Shown here: positions 35,186 to 42,799 of the stretch, one piece after another
How positions within the stretch are numbered: position 1 is the stretch's first letter
Layout of the letters: each line of letters opens with the position of its first letter
DNA from: Bradyrhizobium sp. Arg816
GTDB lineage: Bacteria; Pseudomonadota; Alphaproteobacteria; Rhizobiales; Xanthobacteraceae
Assembly: GCF_029989365.1 (NCBI RefSeq)
Contig: NZ_JAPRAQ010000041.1
Location: forward strand, 1-44,759
Reading direction: 5' to 3'
Length of the DNA stretch: 44,759 bases
Position numbers and translations under genes: made by a program
The notes under the pieces: model-generated
What the model saw: only the letters and a program-made list of their open reading frames with translations
Database searches by the model: none
What the model was told of the DNA's origin: nothing

Positions 35186-36022
35186 GTGGGTCTGGATCTG
35201 CCAAATGACGATCTAATCAGAGGCCCGCTGCCCGAAACACATTTGGCTTGCCCCTTTCAGGCCGATAAAGCCCGTGTTCATGGCGGAGAACAGAAGGCGA
35301 TGTTCCTCACCGGAGCATCGCGCGGAATTGGTCATGCCACTGCCAAGCTGTTCTCGGAGGCGGGCTGGCGCATCATTTCTTGCGCGCGTCAACCGTTCGA
35401 CGGCGAGCAATGCCCCTGGCCGGCAGGCAGCGAGGATCATGTCCAAATCGACCTCAGCAATCATCGAATGCTGCCGCGCGCGATCACTGAGGTCAAGAAA
35501 CGCTTGGCCGGTGCACCTTTGCACGCGCTAGTGAACAATGCCGGTGTCTCGCCGAAAACGCCCGCTGGCGATCGGATGACGTCGTTGACGACGTCAATCG
35601 AGACTTGGATGAGGGTGTTCCATCTCAATCTGGTGGCCCCGATCCTGCTGGCGCAGGGTTTGTTTGACGAGCTAAGAGCCGCGTCAGGGTCGATCGTGAA
35701 TGTGACTTCGATTGCGGGCTCGCGGGTGCACCCGTTTGCGGGCAGTGCCTATGCCACGTCGAAAGCTGCGCTTGCGAGCCTCACACGCGAAATGGCCCAC
35801 GATTATGCGCCGCATGGCATTCGCGTGAATGCGATCGCGCCCGGCGAAATCAGGACGGACATGTTATCGCCCGACACAGAAGCGCGTCTCGTGCCAAGTA
35901 TCCCGCTGCGCAGAGTGGGAACCCCGGATGAAGTGGCCAAGGTCATCTTTTTCCTGTGCTCGGATGCGGCGAGCTATGTCACAGGGGCCGAGGTGCCAAT
36001 CAATGGTGGGCAACATCTGTGA
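35186..36022 (+). CDS. fixR: Short-chain dehydrogenase-like protein FixR
   Basis: The 278-residue protein belongs to the short-chain dehydrogenase/reductase family. It is encoded before nifA in bradyrhizobia and is not itself required for nitrogen fixation. NAD(P)-binding TGASRGIG lies at residues ~42-49, NNAG follows, and the catalytic Ser, Tyr189 and Lys193 are present (SAYATSKAAL). The C-terminal part is DAASYVTGAEVPINGGQHL. The GTG at 35186 is behind GGAGAGGAGG and downstream of the -24/-12 promoter. The 20 extra codons upstream contain the promoter and cannot be translated from it. The substrate is unknown. nifA follows after 254 bp in the same operon. Confidence 0.94.
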   Translation: MGLDLPNDDLIRGPLPETHLACPFQADKARVHGGEQKAMFLTGASRGIGHATAKLFSEAGWRIISCARQPFDGEQCPWPAGSEDHVQIDLSNHRMLPRAITEVKKRLAGAPLHALVNNAGVSPKTPAGDRMTSLTTSIETWMRVFHLNLVAPILLAQGLFDELRAASGSIVNVTSIAGSRVHPFAGSAYATSKAALASLTREMAHDYAPHGIRVNAIAPGEIRTDMLSPDTEARLVPSIPLRRVGTPDEVAKVIFFLCSDAASYVTGAEVPINGGQHL

Positions 36023-36276
36023 ATCGGCCGGCCGTGGCGACACAGTTGACTTGAGCTGCAGCAGCGGTACGCTTTTTCTTCGCTGACGACGCGCACGCAA
36101 TCCGTATAAATGAAATGAAGGCACACCGTAAGTTTACCATCGTGCCATGAAAAGGTGTCATGGTTCTATGTCATCTCGTCAACACTTGGCGTTAGATCGA
36201 GCGTGACATGCAAAACGAAGCTCGCCAACCAGGACAAGGTGCCAGGGAGGATGATCAAGACAACGGAGGCCGCCTC

Positions 36277-38031
36277 ATGCTGGATATCCCTTCCTCACGC
36301 GAAAGACCGGCCTCGCAACCTGAGCCGGAGGGTAAGCTCTCGGGGGAGCCGTTGCGTGAGAGCGCGCTGACCGGCATCTTCGAAATATCGAAAATACTCA
36401 CCGCTCCTTGTCGGCTCGAAGTCACGTTGGCCAACGTTGTTGGTCTTCTGCAATCGTTTGTGCAGATGCGACACGGCATCGTCTCGCTGTTCGACGACGA
36501 CGGCATGCCAGACATTACAGTGGGCGCGGGCTGGAGCGAAGGCAGCGACGAACATTACCGGATGCGACTGCCGCGGAAGGCAATCGACCAGATCATCGCG
36601 GCGGACAGGCCTCTTGTCGCCGAGAACGTGGCCGCCGAGCCGGTATTCAGCGCTGCAGACCGGGAAGTGCTCGGCGCCTCCGACAATATGCCAGTGTCGT
36701 TCATCGGGGTTCCGATTCGCATTGATCCGAAGGTCGTGGGTACCCTGACGGTTGATCGTATCCGGGACGATAGGTCGAGTCTCCGGCTCGAGTACGATGC
36801 GCGACTGCTCGCCATGATCGCCAACCTGGTGGGACAAACAGTGAAGTTGCATCGCTTGTTCGGCTGCGATCGCGAACGACTGATGGCGGAGAAAGACCGG
36901 CTACAAAAGCAAGTACTGGAGCTCAGGCAACCCGCTCGGGAGCGCAAGAAGCTACACGTCCACGGGATCATTGGCGACAGTCCGGCGCTGCGCGGGTTGC
37001 TCGAGAAGATTGCGGTTGTAGCCAGATCGAACAGCACGGTTTTGCTGCGTGGCGAATCCGGTACCGGAAAGGAACTCGTAGCCAAGGCCATTCACGAATC
37101 ATCGTCCCGCGCCAGGCGCCCGTTCGTTAAGCTGAATTGCGCGGCGCTTCCTGAGACCGTCCTGGAATCCGAATTATTCGGACATGAGAAAGGCGCCTTT
37201 ACCGGTGCTTTCAGCTCGCGCAAGGGTCGCTTCGAACTTGCCGACAAAGGAACGCTGTTTCTTGACGAGATCGGCGAGATCTCAGCTCCGTTCCAGGCGA
37301 AGTTGCTGCGCGTTCTGCAAGAGCAGGAGTTCGAGCGCGTCGGCAGCAACCAGACTATTAAGGTCGATGTTCGAGTGATAGCTGCGACCAACAAGAACCT
37401 GGAAGAGGCTGTCGCAAGGAGCGAGTTCCGAGCGGACCTCTACTATCGCATCAGTGTAGTTCCATTACTGTTGCCACCACTGCGCGAAAGACGCAGTGAT
37501 ATTCCGCTGCTTGCCAGGGAGTTCCTCAGAAATTTCAATAACGAGAACGGCCGTACGCTGACCTTGGAGGCGAGTGCGATCGATGTACTGATGAACTGCG
37601 GCTTTCCGGGAAATGTCCGCGAACTTGAGAACTGCATCGAGCGGACGGCGACGCTGTGCTCCGGATCATCGATCGTGAGAAGTGACTTTGCGTGCTCCCA
37701 CGGCCAGTGCCTTTCTGCGATGCTGTGGAAGGGCACGTCGGACGAGAGACCAGCCCAGCCCGCACCCATGCCATCGGTGCCCGCAAAGTCCACCATTCCG
37801 CTAGTTGAAGCGACCCAGCCGGCCCAGTCTGTCGGCGGCGAACTGGCCTCACTAGGGCCTCCCGGCGCAGTTCTCGTTAGTGGCGCGAAGATGGCCGATC
37901 GCGAACGGGTCATTGCGGCCATGGAAAAATCTGGCTGGGTGCAGGCAAAAGCAGCGCGCCTGCTCGGACTAACGCCGCGCCAGATTGGCTACGCGCTGAG
38001 GAAATTTGGAATCGAGATAAAGCGGTTCTGA
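36277..38031 (+). CDS. nifA: Nitrogen-fixation regulator NifA
   Basis: NifA is the sigma-54-dependent activator of nif and fix genes. The 584-residue form starts at the ATG at 36277, which has GGAGG at seven bases; an ATG at 36208 lacks a ribosome site. A GAF domain (residues ~20-180) precedes the AAA+ domain with GESGTGKE (259-266) and GAFTGA (306-311), which contacts sigma-54. The C-terminal Fis-type helix-turn-helix is AKAARLLGLTPRQIGYALRK. Rhizobial NifA senses oxygen through cysteines. Here Cys441-X11-Cys453-X19-Cys473-X4-Cys478 keep the B. japonicum spacing exactly, and an extra cysteine lies between them (ERTATLCSG). Confidence 0.97.
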   Translation: MLDIPSSRERPASQPEPEGKLSGEPLRESALTGIFEISKILTAPCRLEVTLANVVGLLQSFVQMRHGIVSLFDDDGMPDITVGAGWSEGSDEHYRMRLPRKAIDQIIAADRPLVAENVAAEPVFSAADREVLGASDNMPVSFIGVPIRIDPKVVGTLTVDRIRDDRSSLRLEYDARLLAMIANLVGQTVKLHRLFGCDRERLMAEKDRLQKQVLELRQPARERKKLHVHGIIGDSPALRGLLEKIAVVARSNSTVLLRGESGTGKELVAKAIHESSSRARRPFVKLNCAALPETVLESELFGHEKGAFTGAFSSRKGRFELADKGTLFLDEIGEISAPFQAKLLRVLQEQEFERVGSNQTIKVDVRVIAATNKNLEEAVARSEFRADLYYRISVVPLLLPPLRERRSDIPLLAREFLRNFNNENGRTLTLEASAIDVLMNCGFPGNVRELENCIERTATLCSGSSIVRSDFACSHGQCLSAMLWKGTSDERPAQPAPMPSVPAKSTIPLVEATQPAQSVGGELASLGPPGAVLVSGAKMADRERVIAAMEKSGWVQAKAARLLGLTPRQIGYALRKFGIEIKRF

Positions 38032-38550
38032 ACGACGACGTCGGTCGGAACTGCCACTGCCAAATATAGCTATATGAGGACGATCTCCGGTAGGCAATCT
38101 CATCGCTCTGAAGGGAACGGGTCCGCCCTCGGGGACGACTTGGCCCCGAGCAAAACCACCGCGCCCGCTTGCGGGACTGCTGTCGAAACGCGGGCTCACC
38201 TGATTCGGTGAGAGAGGAAATTGGGCGCCATGACATACTTAGCGTCACCCGCGGGCCATGCAATCGCGAACAGTCGGTTGGCTGAACATCTAACAAGCGT
38301 CATGCCTATCCGTCGATCAAGCTCGGACTAGTGAGCGGCAATGCTCATTGAACGTCAACCGGTCGGCCGCACGCTGGTGATTGGCGGGGTAATCAGTCGC
38401 AAGCTGGCCTCACTCAGCTGGCGTGCCCTGCGGAAAAGCGCTGTCGCAATCCTGACTATGTTAGCATTCGTTGGTGGGGAAGCGGCTAGAGGGCCGCAGC
38501 ACCCGGTCTAAGCCTCTGTGATGGCAAGCCGATTCCAAATGGACGGGCGA
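38032..38550. other. nifA-fixA intergenic region
   Basis: About 500 bp with no gene. A possible NifA activator site is TGTCGCAATCCTGACT (38442-38457), one base off TGT-N10-ACA and about 95 bp before the fixA -24/-12 promoter. No strong terminator for nifA is visible. Confidence 0.4.
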
Positions 38551-38566
38551 TGGTACAACACTTGCT
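38551..38566 (+). promoter_or_regulatory. Sigma-54 (-24/-12) promoter of fixA
   Basis: TGGTACAACACTTGCT fits the RpoN consensus TGGYACRNNNNTTGCW at every position. Transcription is expected near 38578, 27 bases before the GTG start of fixA. Confidence 0.88.
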
Positions 38567-38604
38567 GTGCTCTCCGCAGCTGTCGCAGCTTTTGGAGCAA
38601 CACC

Positions 38605-39447
38605 GTGCACAATGTCGTCTGCATCAAACAGGTTCCGGACTCGGCGCAGATCCGCGTGCACCCCGTGACCAATACAATCATGCGTCAGGGAGTGCCGACC
38701 ATCATCAACCCATATGACCTCTTCGCGCTCGAGGCCGCGCTGGAGCTGCGCGATCGGTTCGGCGGCGAAATAACCGTGCTTACAATGGGGCCGCCATCAG
38801 CGGAAGATTCTTTGCGAAAGGCGCTGACTTATGGCGCTGATCGCGCCGTCCTACTCACCGATCGCTGCTTTGCGGGCTCCGACACCCTGGCCACAACGTA
38901 TGCACTTGCAACAGCCATCCGAAAAATTGGTAGCGAATATGGCCCGACAAACGTCATCTTCACGGGAAAGCAGACCATCGACGGCGACACGGCGCAGGTT
39001 GGCCCCGGCATCGCAAAGCGGCTAGGCGTACTGCAGCTAACCTACGTTGCGAAAGTCAGATCCTTAGATCTCGCCGCCCATACAATTGAAGCGGAACGAC
39101 GCTCCGAAGGTGGTGTCCAGGTGCTGCACACGAGGCTGCCCTGTCTCATCACCATGCTGGAGGCAACGAATCAGATTCGGCGGGGCGCGATGGCGAATGC
39201 TTTGCGTGCCGCGCGTGCCCAAATCGTGAAATGGAGCGCAAGCGATGCCGGTATCGAGGACGTCTCCAAATGCGGCCTCAAGGGATCGCCGACCGTCGTC
39301 AAGCGAGTGTTCGCTCCCTCTGCGCGGGCTGAGAAGGCGAAGCTCGTTGAGGCCGCCGAGCAACCGGCGCAGGCGTTGATAGACGCGATTTTCAAGCATC
39401 AGCCGAAGCTCGAAGCCGATCTTGCTGCACTTGTCCGTGACGCTTGA
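38605..39447 (+). CDS. fixA: Electron-transfer flavoprotein beta subunit FixA
   Basis: FixA is the beta subunit of the FixABCX complex, which passes electrons toward nitrogenase, probably by electron bifurcation. The 280-residue protein starts with MHNVVCIKQVPDSAQIRVHP, the ETF-beta opening. It continues with NPYDLFALEAALELRDRFGG, FTGKQTIDGDTAQVGPGIAK (the flavin/AMP region), and ends with the FixA-type tail. The GTG at 38605 follows TTTGGAG at good spacing; the 29 additional codons upstream contain the promoter. fixB, fixC and fixX do not follow, in line with B. japonicum, where fixA lies apart from fixBCX. Confidence 0.96.
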   Translation: MHNVVCIKQVPDSAQIRVHPVTNTIMRQGVPTIINPYDLFALEAALELRDRFGGEITVLTMGPPSAEDSLRKALTYGADRAVLLTDRCFAGSDTLATTYALATAIRKIGSEYGPTNVIFTGKQTIDGDTAQVGPGIAKRLGVLQLTYVAKVRSLDLAAHTIEAERRSEGGVQVLHTRLPCLITMLEATNQIRRGAMANALRAARAQIVKWSASDAGIEDVSKCGLKGSPTVVKRVFAPSARAEKAKLVEAAEQPAQALIDAIFKHQPKLEADLAALVRDA

Positions 39448-39956
39448 TCTGGATAGTCGTGATCGAAACGGTCCAGGATGTACCAACACCATGAGGCACC
39501 CGCGTCCAGTGAGCGCGCAAGATGTATGCTAGACTAGGCATCCCGGCCCGCGACCTGCGCGTTCTGGCCCATAGCGTTCTTCGATTGCTCGCGATCACCC
39601 GGGACCGCATGTTCCGCAGACCACGTTATGCCCTCGATCGATGCCCGGAGTTGACCGCGATTGTCAGGCGCATCGACAAAGGGCTGCGCATGCGTCCAGA
39701 TCCCACAATAGGGTCGTGTTCCGAGGGCGTTGAGGCGACTGCTTCGCACGTAGTTGTCACGAGCGAAGACGGATTACGTCAGCGATCGGGATCACCATGC
39801 TAGCGCACGAACGCCCAAAGCGCTGTCGCGCCGTTCAGGGCGCGAAGCCCACCTATGTGGTACCTTTGAACCAATCTCCGCGATTCAAAAGCCCTATACC
39901 CGTTGTGAGTGGCGGCTGGCTCTTCGCCGTCTGGTGTCCGACGGCCGTGCAAGCGC

Positions 39957-39972
39957 TGTCAGGTTCAGTACA
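39957..39972 (+). promoter_or_regulatory. NifA upstream activator site
   Basis: TGTCAGGTTCAGTACA is a perfect TGT-N10-ACA. Its centre lies about 100 bp before the expected start of the sigma-54 promoter at 40039-40054, the normal distance for NifA acting through a DNA loop. Confidence 0.75.
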
Positions 39973-40038
39973 CTGCAATGAGGAGTCGGTCGCGAGCGTT
40001 TTGCCAATGTATTCAGACTGTGGGGTGAATGCATGAGT

Positions 40039-40054
40039 TGGCACGGTGATTGCT
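40039..40054 (+). promoter_or_regulatory. Sigma-54 (-24/-12) promoter, perfect consensus
   Basis: TGGCACGGTGATTGCT fits TGGCACRNNNNTTGCW at all positions. With the activator site upstream it forms a complete NifA-dependent promoter. Transcription would start near 40066 and run into the two-gene oxygenase operon at 40583, with a leader of about 520 bases that may encode one or two small proteins. Confidence 0.82.
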
Positions 40055-40286
40055 GTAAACGCGCAAGATGGCAGCGTGATGGCGCTCGCAAACGCGAAAC
40101 ATAGCGGCGGTCTCTTTGAGAAGCTCGTGCCGGCGCCAGCAGCCGGCATTTCGCGCAGCTTGCGCCCGAAGGCCCGAAAACCAGGTAGATGCGGATAGTC
40201 CTTGCAATGCTGCACGAATCTCATAGCGGTTCGATCGACTGGCAAGAGCAGCAACCGCGAGGGCCTGCGCGGCGCAATATCTCACC

Positions 40287-40586
40287 ATGACTCTGCAAGC
40301 GAATGCTGGCCGGGCCGGAAATTCGCGGCATCGGACTTTTCGTGGACCGGAATCCGTCTGGATCGCCGCCGCTCAGTTGATCTACGCGCTCCCTTCGATT
40401 CGGGTGAGCGGCACTGAGCACGCCGCTGTCTGCTACCGCGAAGGTGGCGGCCAAGAATGTCGCCTGGATGGTGAACGCGATCACAAGCCCATCGAAACCA
40501 ACGAACTCGCGGTGGCCAATAGTTGGCGCGGATACGAAGTTGCTCCGTCAAAGACCGTTCTCTTCTCATCGCCAGGGGTCAAATGA
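40287..40586 (+). CDS. Possible leader gene of the oxygenase operon, 99 residues
   Basis: The frame starts at an ATG and its TGA overlaps the ATG of the next gene (ATGA), which suggests translational coupling. The product (around VWIAAAQLIYALPSIRVSGT) is not recognised and other frames overlap it, so it could also be chance. It lies within the transcript expected from the NifA-type promoter. Confidence 0.35.
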   Translation: MTLQANAGRAGNSRHRTFRGPESVWIAAAQLIYALPSIRVSGTEHAAVCYREGGGQECRLDGERDHKPIETNELAVANSWRGYEVAPSKTVLFSSPGVK

Positions 40587-41788
40587 CATCTCAAGCGTCT
40601 CGATTTACACCCGATCAGCCTCCGCAGATATGCTGCGAGTATTTGATTGAGCAAGCGCGAGTCCTGTTCGGCCCGCACCCGTTCGCTGCGGAGATGTCCC
40701 AGGACCAGGTCGCAAGCCTGATGCCTGAATATCTGGCGATGTCACAAGCGTTCCCGTACCTGCTGGCGGGGGCGCAAAGGGATCTCATATTCGATGCAAT
40801 GAATCACAATCGAGATCTTACGAGGGACATTGAACTGACCAGCGTGGTCGCAAATTTCATTTGTTGGGATGAGACAGGTGGTTATAGCCAAAGTCTCCAG
40901 GGCGGCAAGGCGGCGCTACCCGATATTCTGGTGACTGAGAACTTCCACTCCAACCTGTTTAGAAAGGATGCGTCGAAACTACTCGGCAGAGCAATACGGC
41001 CCAACTGCAGCGCCACGACGAGGCGGTACCTGCATTCTCTCTATGCCGGATTGTCATCCAAGGATGCCTTAGTGCGTTGCGCCAACATGGTTGCTTTTGA
41101 GCTACATGCTGCGGACATGATCCAATCGCTATGGACCACTCTGGTCAAAACCTTTAAGGCGCGACCTGACGATCTTGAGTACTTCCGCAGCCATGTCGGC
41201 GGAGAAGATCCCGCGGAGAAGTATCACGGAGAAATGACAAGCCGGCTGATTGGCGAACTTGTCCCGGCTGACCGTAATGCTCGCTTTTTGGATGAATTCG
41301 ATCGAGCCTATCGGCTCAGCGTACATTGGTGCCGCGATATGCTGCGAATTGTCTCACTTAAGGGAGATGATCACTCGGAGATCGAACACCGTGGCCGTTG
41401 TCATTGTGGTAATGTCAAGTTCTACGTCAAAGCGCCGCGAGAGCTCTCTGCAGTTCGATGCAATTGCTCAATCTGCCAAATGTCTGGATTTCTGCACTTG
41501 CTCGTACCTGGCAATAAGCTTGGCATTGAGTGCGGCGAAGAATTCCTCACGGCGTATCAGTTCAACAAGAACATCGCTCGGCATACGTTTTGCCGGGTTT
41601 GTGGCGTAAAGCCATTCTATAGGCCGCGGTCGAACCCCTCGGGATTCAGCGTAAACATTCGATGCCTGGATAACAGAACCATCGAACGCATAACAATAAG
41701 CGAGTTCGATGGCGAGCATTGGGACCAAGCAATCCGCTCGATGCACCAGGACCTGGAGTCCTGCGTCGAAGATAAAACCCTGGAGTGA
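40583..41788 (+). CDS. Fusion of a helical oxygenase-like domain and a GFA zinc domain
   Basis: The 401-residue protein starts at the ATG at 40583 behind AGGGG. Residues ~15-255 are helical and rich in conserved-looking Glu/His pairs: CWDETGG, TENFHSNLF, AFELHAAD and HVGGEDPAEKYHGEM (His204, Glu212, His215). This resembles haem-oxygenase-like/TenA-PqqC-fold proteins, some of which are di-iron oxygenases; this assignment is tentative. Residues ~265-380 are a GFA (glutathione-dependent formaldehyde-activating, CENP-V type) domain. All seven zinc cysteines have the classical spacing: Cys273-X-Cys275, Cys293-X-Cys295-X2-Cys298, Cys337-X2-Cys340. GFA-fold proteins handle small-aldehyde/glutathione adducts. 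The next gene, six bases on, encodes another iron oxygenase, which points to a small pathway. Confidence 0.75.
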   Translation: MTSQASRFTPDQPPQICCEYLIEQARVLFGPHPFAAEMSQDQVASLMPEYLAMSQAFPYLLAGAQRDLIFDAMNHNRDLTRDIELTSVVANFICWDETGGYSQSLQGGKAALPDILVTENFHSNLFRKDASKLLGRAIRPNCSATTRRYLHSLYAGLSSKDALVRCANMVAFELHAADMIQSLWTTLVKTFKARPDDLEYFRSHVGGEDPAEKYHGEMTSRLIGELVPADRNARFLDEFDRAYRLSVHWCRDMLRIVSLKGDDHSEIEHRGRCHCGNVKFYVKAPRELSAVRCNCSICQMSGFLHLLVPGNKLGIECGEEFLTAYQFNKNIARHTFCRVCGVKPFYRPRSNPSGFSVNIRCLDNRTIERITISEFDGEHWDQAIRSMHQDLESCVEDKTLE

Positions 41789-41794
41789 ACTCGA

Positions 41795-42472
41795 ATGGCA
41801 CGCGCAATGAATCATAAATCCCATCTGCTTTCAGAAGAAGCTTTAACAAAGTACCGCATAGAGCTGTTGGTGAAGGGGACGGTCGTGATCGGCCCCCAGA
41901 TATTGTTCACCCAAGATGACTTGGCCAAGATCGATGAGCTGCAGGCTGAGATTCCCGAAGAAGAAGTGAGGGAGGGAGATGCTGGCGACTCGCACAATGT
42001 TTTCGTCAAACGCGTGAGGGTAGACCCGCCCGGCCGCGCTCCTAGCGACGCGAGTGGTGCAGCTCCAGGGCAGATCGTGGAACTACTTGAAAGGAAAGAC
42101 CGAAGCTTCGCGCTAAGAAAGATTTTGGGAGCCACGTCAGATTACGTGATTCGCCGATGCCAAATGCATCGGATGCCTCCTGGTTCCTTTGTTGGCATTC
42201 ATCTGGATGCTGCGAGCGACCCGGATTTTGAGTACTCGGTGATTGTGCAGCTGGCGAGGGACTTCGAGGGAGGTGAGTTCGTGGTATATCCAAGCCGGTA
42301 CGAACACCAGGTATTCCGACCGCCATTTGGCGCCGTGCTTATCACCACATGTAAGCTCCGGCACGAGGTGAAGCCTGTGCTGTCCGGTGAGCGCCGATCG
42401 CTGGTCTACTTCTGTTCAAAACGCAGCGGCGCGAACCGCCGGATCATTGAAAGCTCTACCGCTGACGTATGA
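41795..42472 (+). CDS. 2-oxoglutarate/Fe(II)-dependent oxygenase (prolyl-4-hydroxylase-like)
   Basis: The 225-residue protein has the double-stranded beta-helix signature. The first metal pair is His136-X-Asp138 in GIHLDAASDPDFEYSVIVQL, followed by FEGGEFVVYPSR. The distal metal ligand is His190 in CKLRHEVKPV, and the 2-oxoglutarate-binding Arg200/201 lies in SGERRSLVYF. Such enzymes hydroxylate, desaturate or halogenate small molecules or proteins. The pattern resembles the PKHD/P4H class, but the substrate is unknown. The ATG at 41795 lies six bases after the stop of the previous gene, with GGAG at nine bases, so both are co-translated. The expected NifA-type promoter upstream implies expression in nitrogen-fixing cells. 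Confidence 0.82.
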   Translation: MARAMNHKSHLLSEEALTKYRIELLVKGTVVIGPQILFTQDDLAKIDELQAEIPEEEVREGDAGDSHNVFVKRVRVDPPGRAPSDASGAAPGQIVELLERKDRSFALRKILGATSDYVIRRCQMHRMPPGSFVGIHLDAASDPDFEYSVIVQLARDFEGGEFVVYPSRYEHQVFRPPFGAVLITTCKLRHEVKPVLSGERRSLVYFCSKRSGANRRIIESSTADV

Positions 42473-42602
42473 GCTGGGGGGCTGAAATTGGGTAAAGGGT
42501 GAGCTCTCAGGAGAGGGTGGTAGCTTGGCTATCTTGTGCTCAGACTGTCCCCTCCGGCGCGCGATGGAGTACGCGCGCTGCGCGCAGGAAGCCTGTGTTG
42601 TC

Positions 42603-42620
42603 GTCAGGTTCTCGACAGCT
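42603..42620 (+). promoter_or_regulatory. tts box upstream of effector relic
   Basis: GTCAGGTTCTCGACAGCT fits GTCAG-N4-TCGAAAGCT with one mismatch. The first 13 bases are identical to the tts box at 1209-1192. It lies 180 bp before the ATG at 42800. Confidence 0.65.
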
Positions 42621-42799
42621 ACCAGACCTAGCAAACAGCCGAATGCTCGGGGCGATTTGGGACGGTATGTGCGCGCGCTGCGGCTTTGCAGGACCCATCA
42701 GAAGAGAAGACTCTTTTGAAGCCTCTGATCACGCTCGGTCTTTTGCTCGATCGTCCTGCAACAGCCGAGTCCTAGGTATTTATTTCGAAGTGAGAACGG

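Larger units (their letters stand above)
39448..40582. other. fixA to oxygenase-operon interval with NifA-type promoter
   Basis: It holds a perfect NifA activator site and -24/-12 promoter (separate entries). Downstream of these, a 39-codon frame (40079-40198) and a 99-codon frame (40287-40586) are open on the plus strand. Upstream of the promoter, short frames on both strands (for example 39522-39803) match nothing I know. Confidence 0.4.

Noticed and set aside
40529..40544. CGGATACGAAGTTGCT, a -24/-12-like element just before the fusion gene
   Set aside because: Spacing and -12 are right, but the -24 half is poor, and a perfect promoter exists 490 bp upstream.
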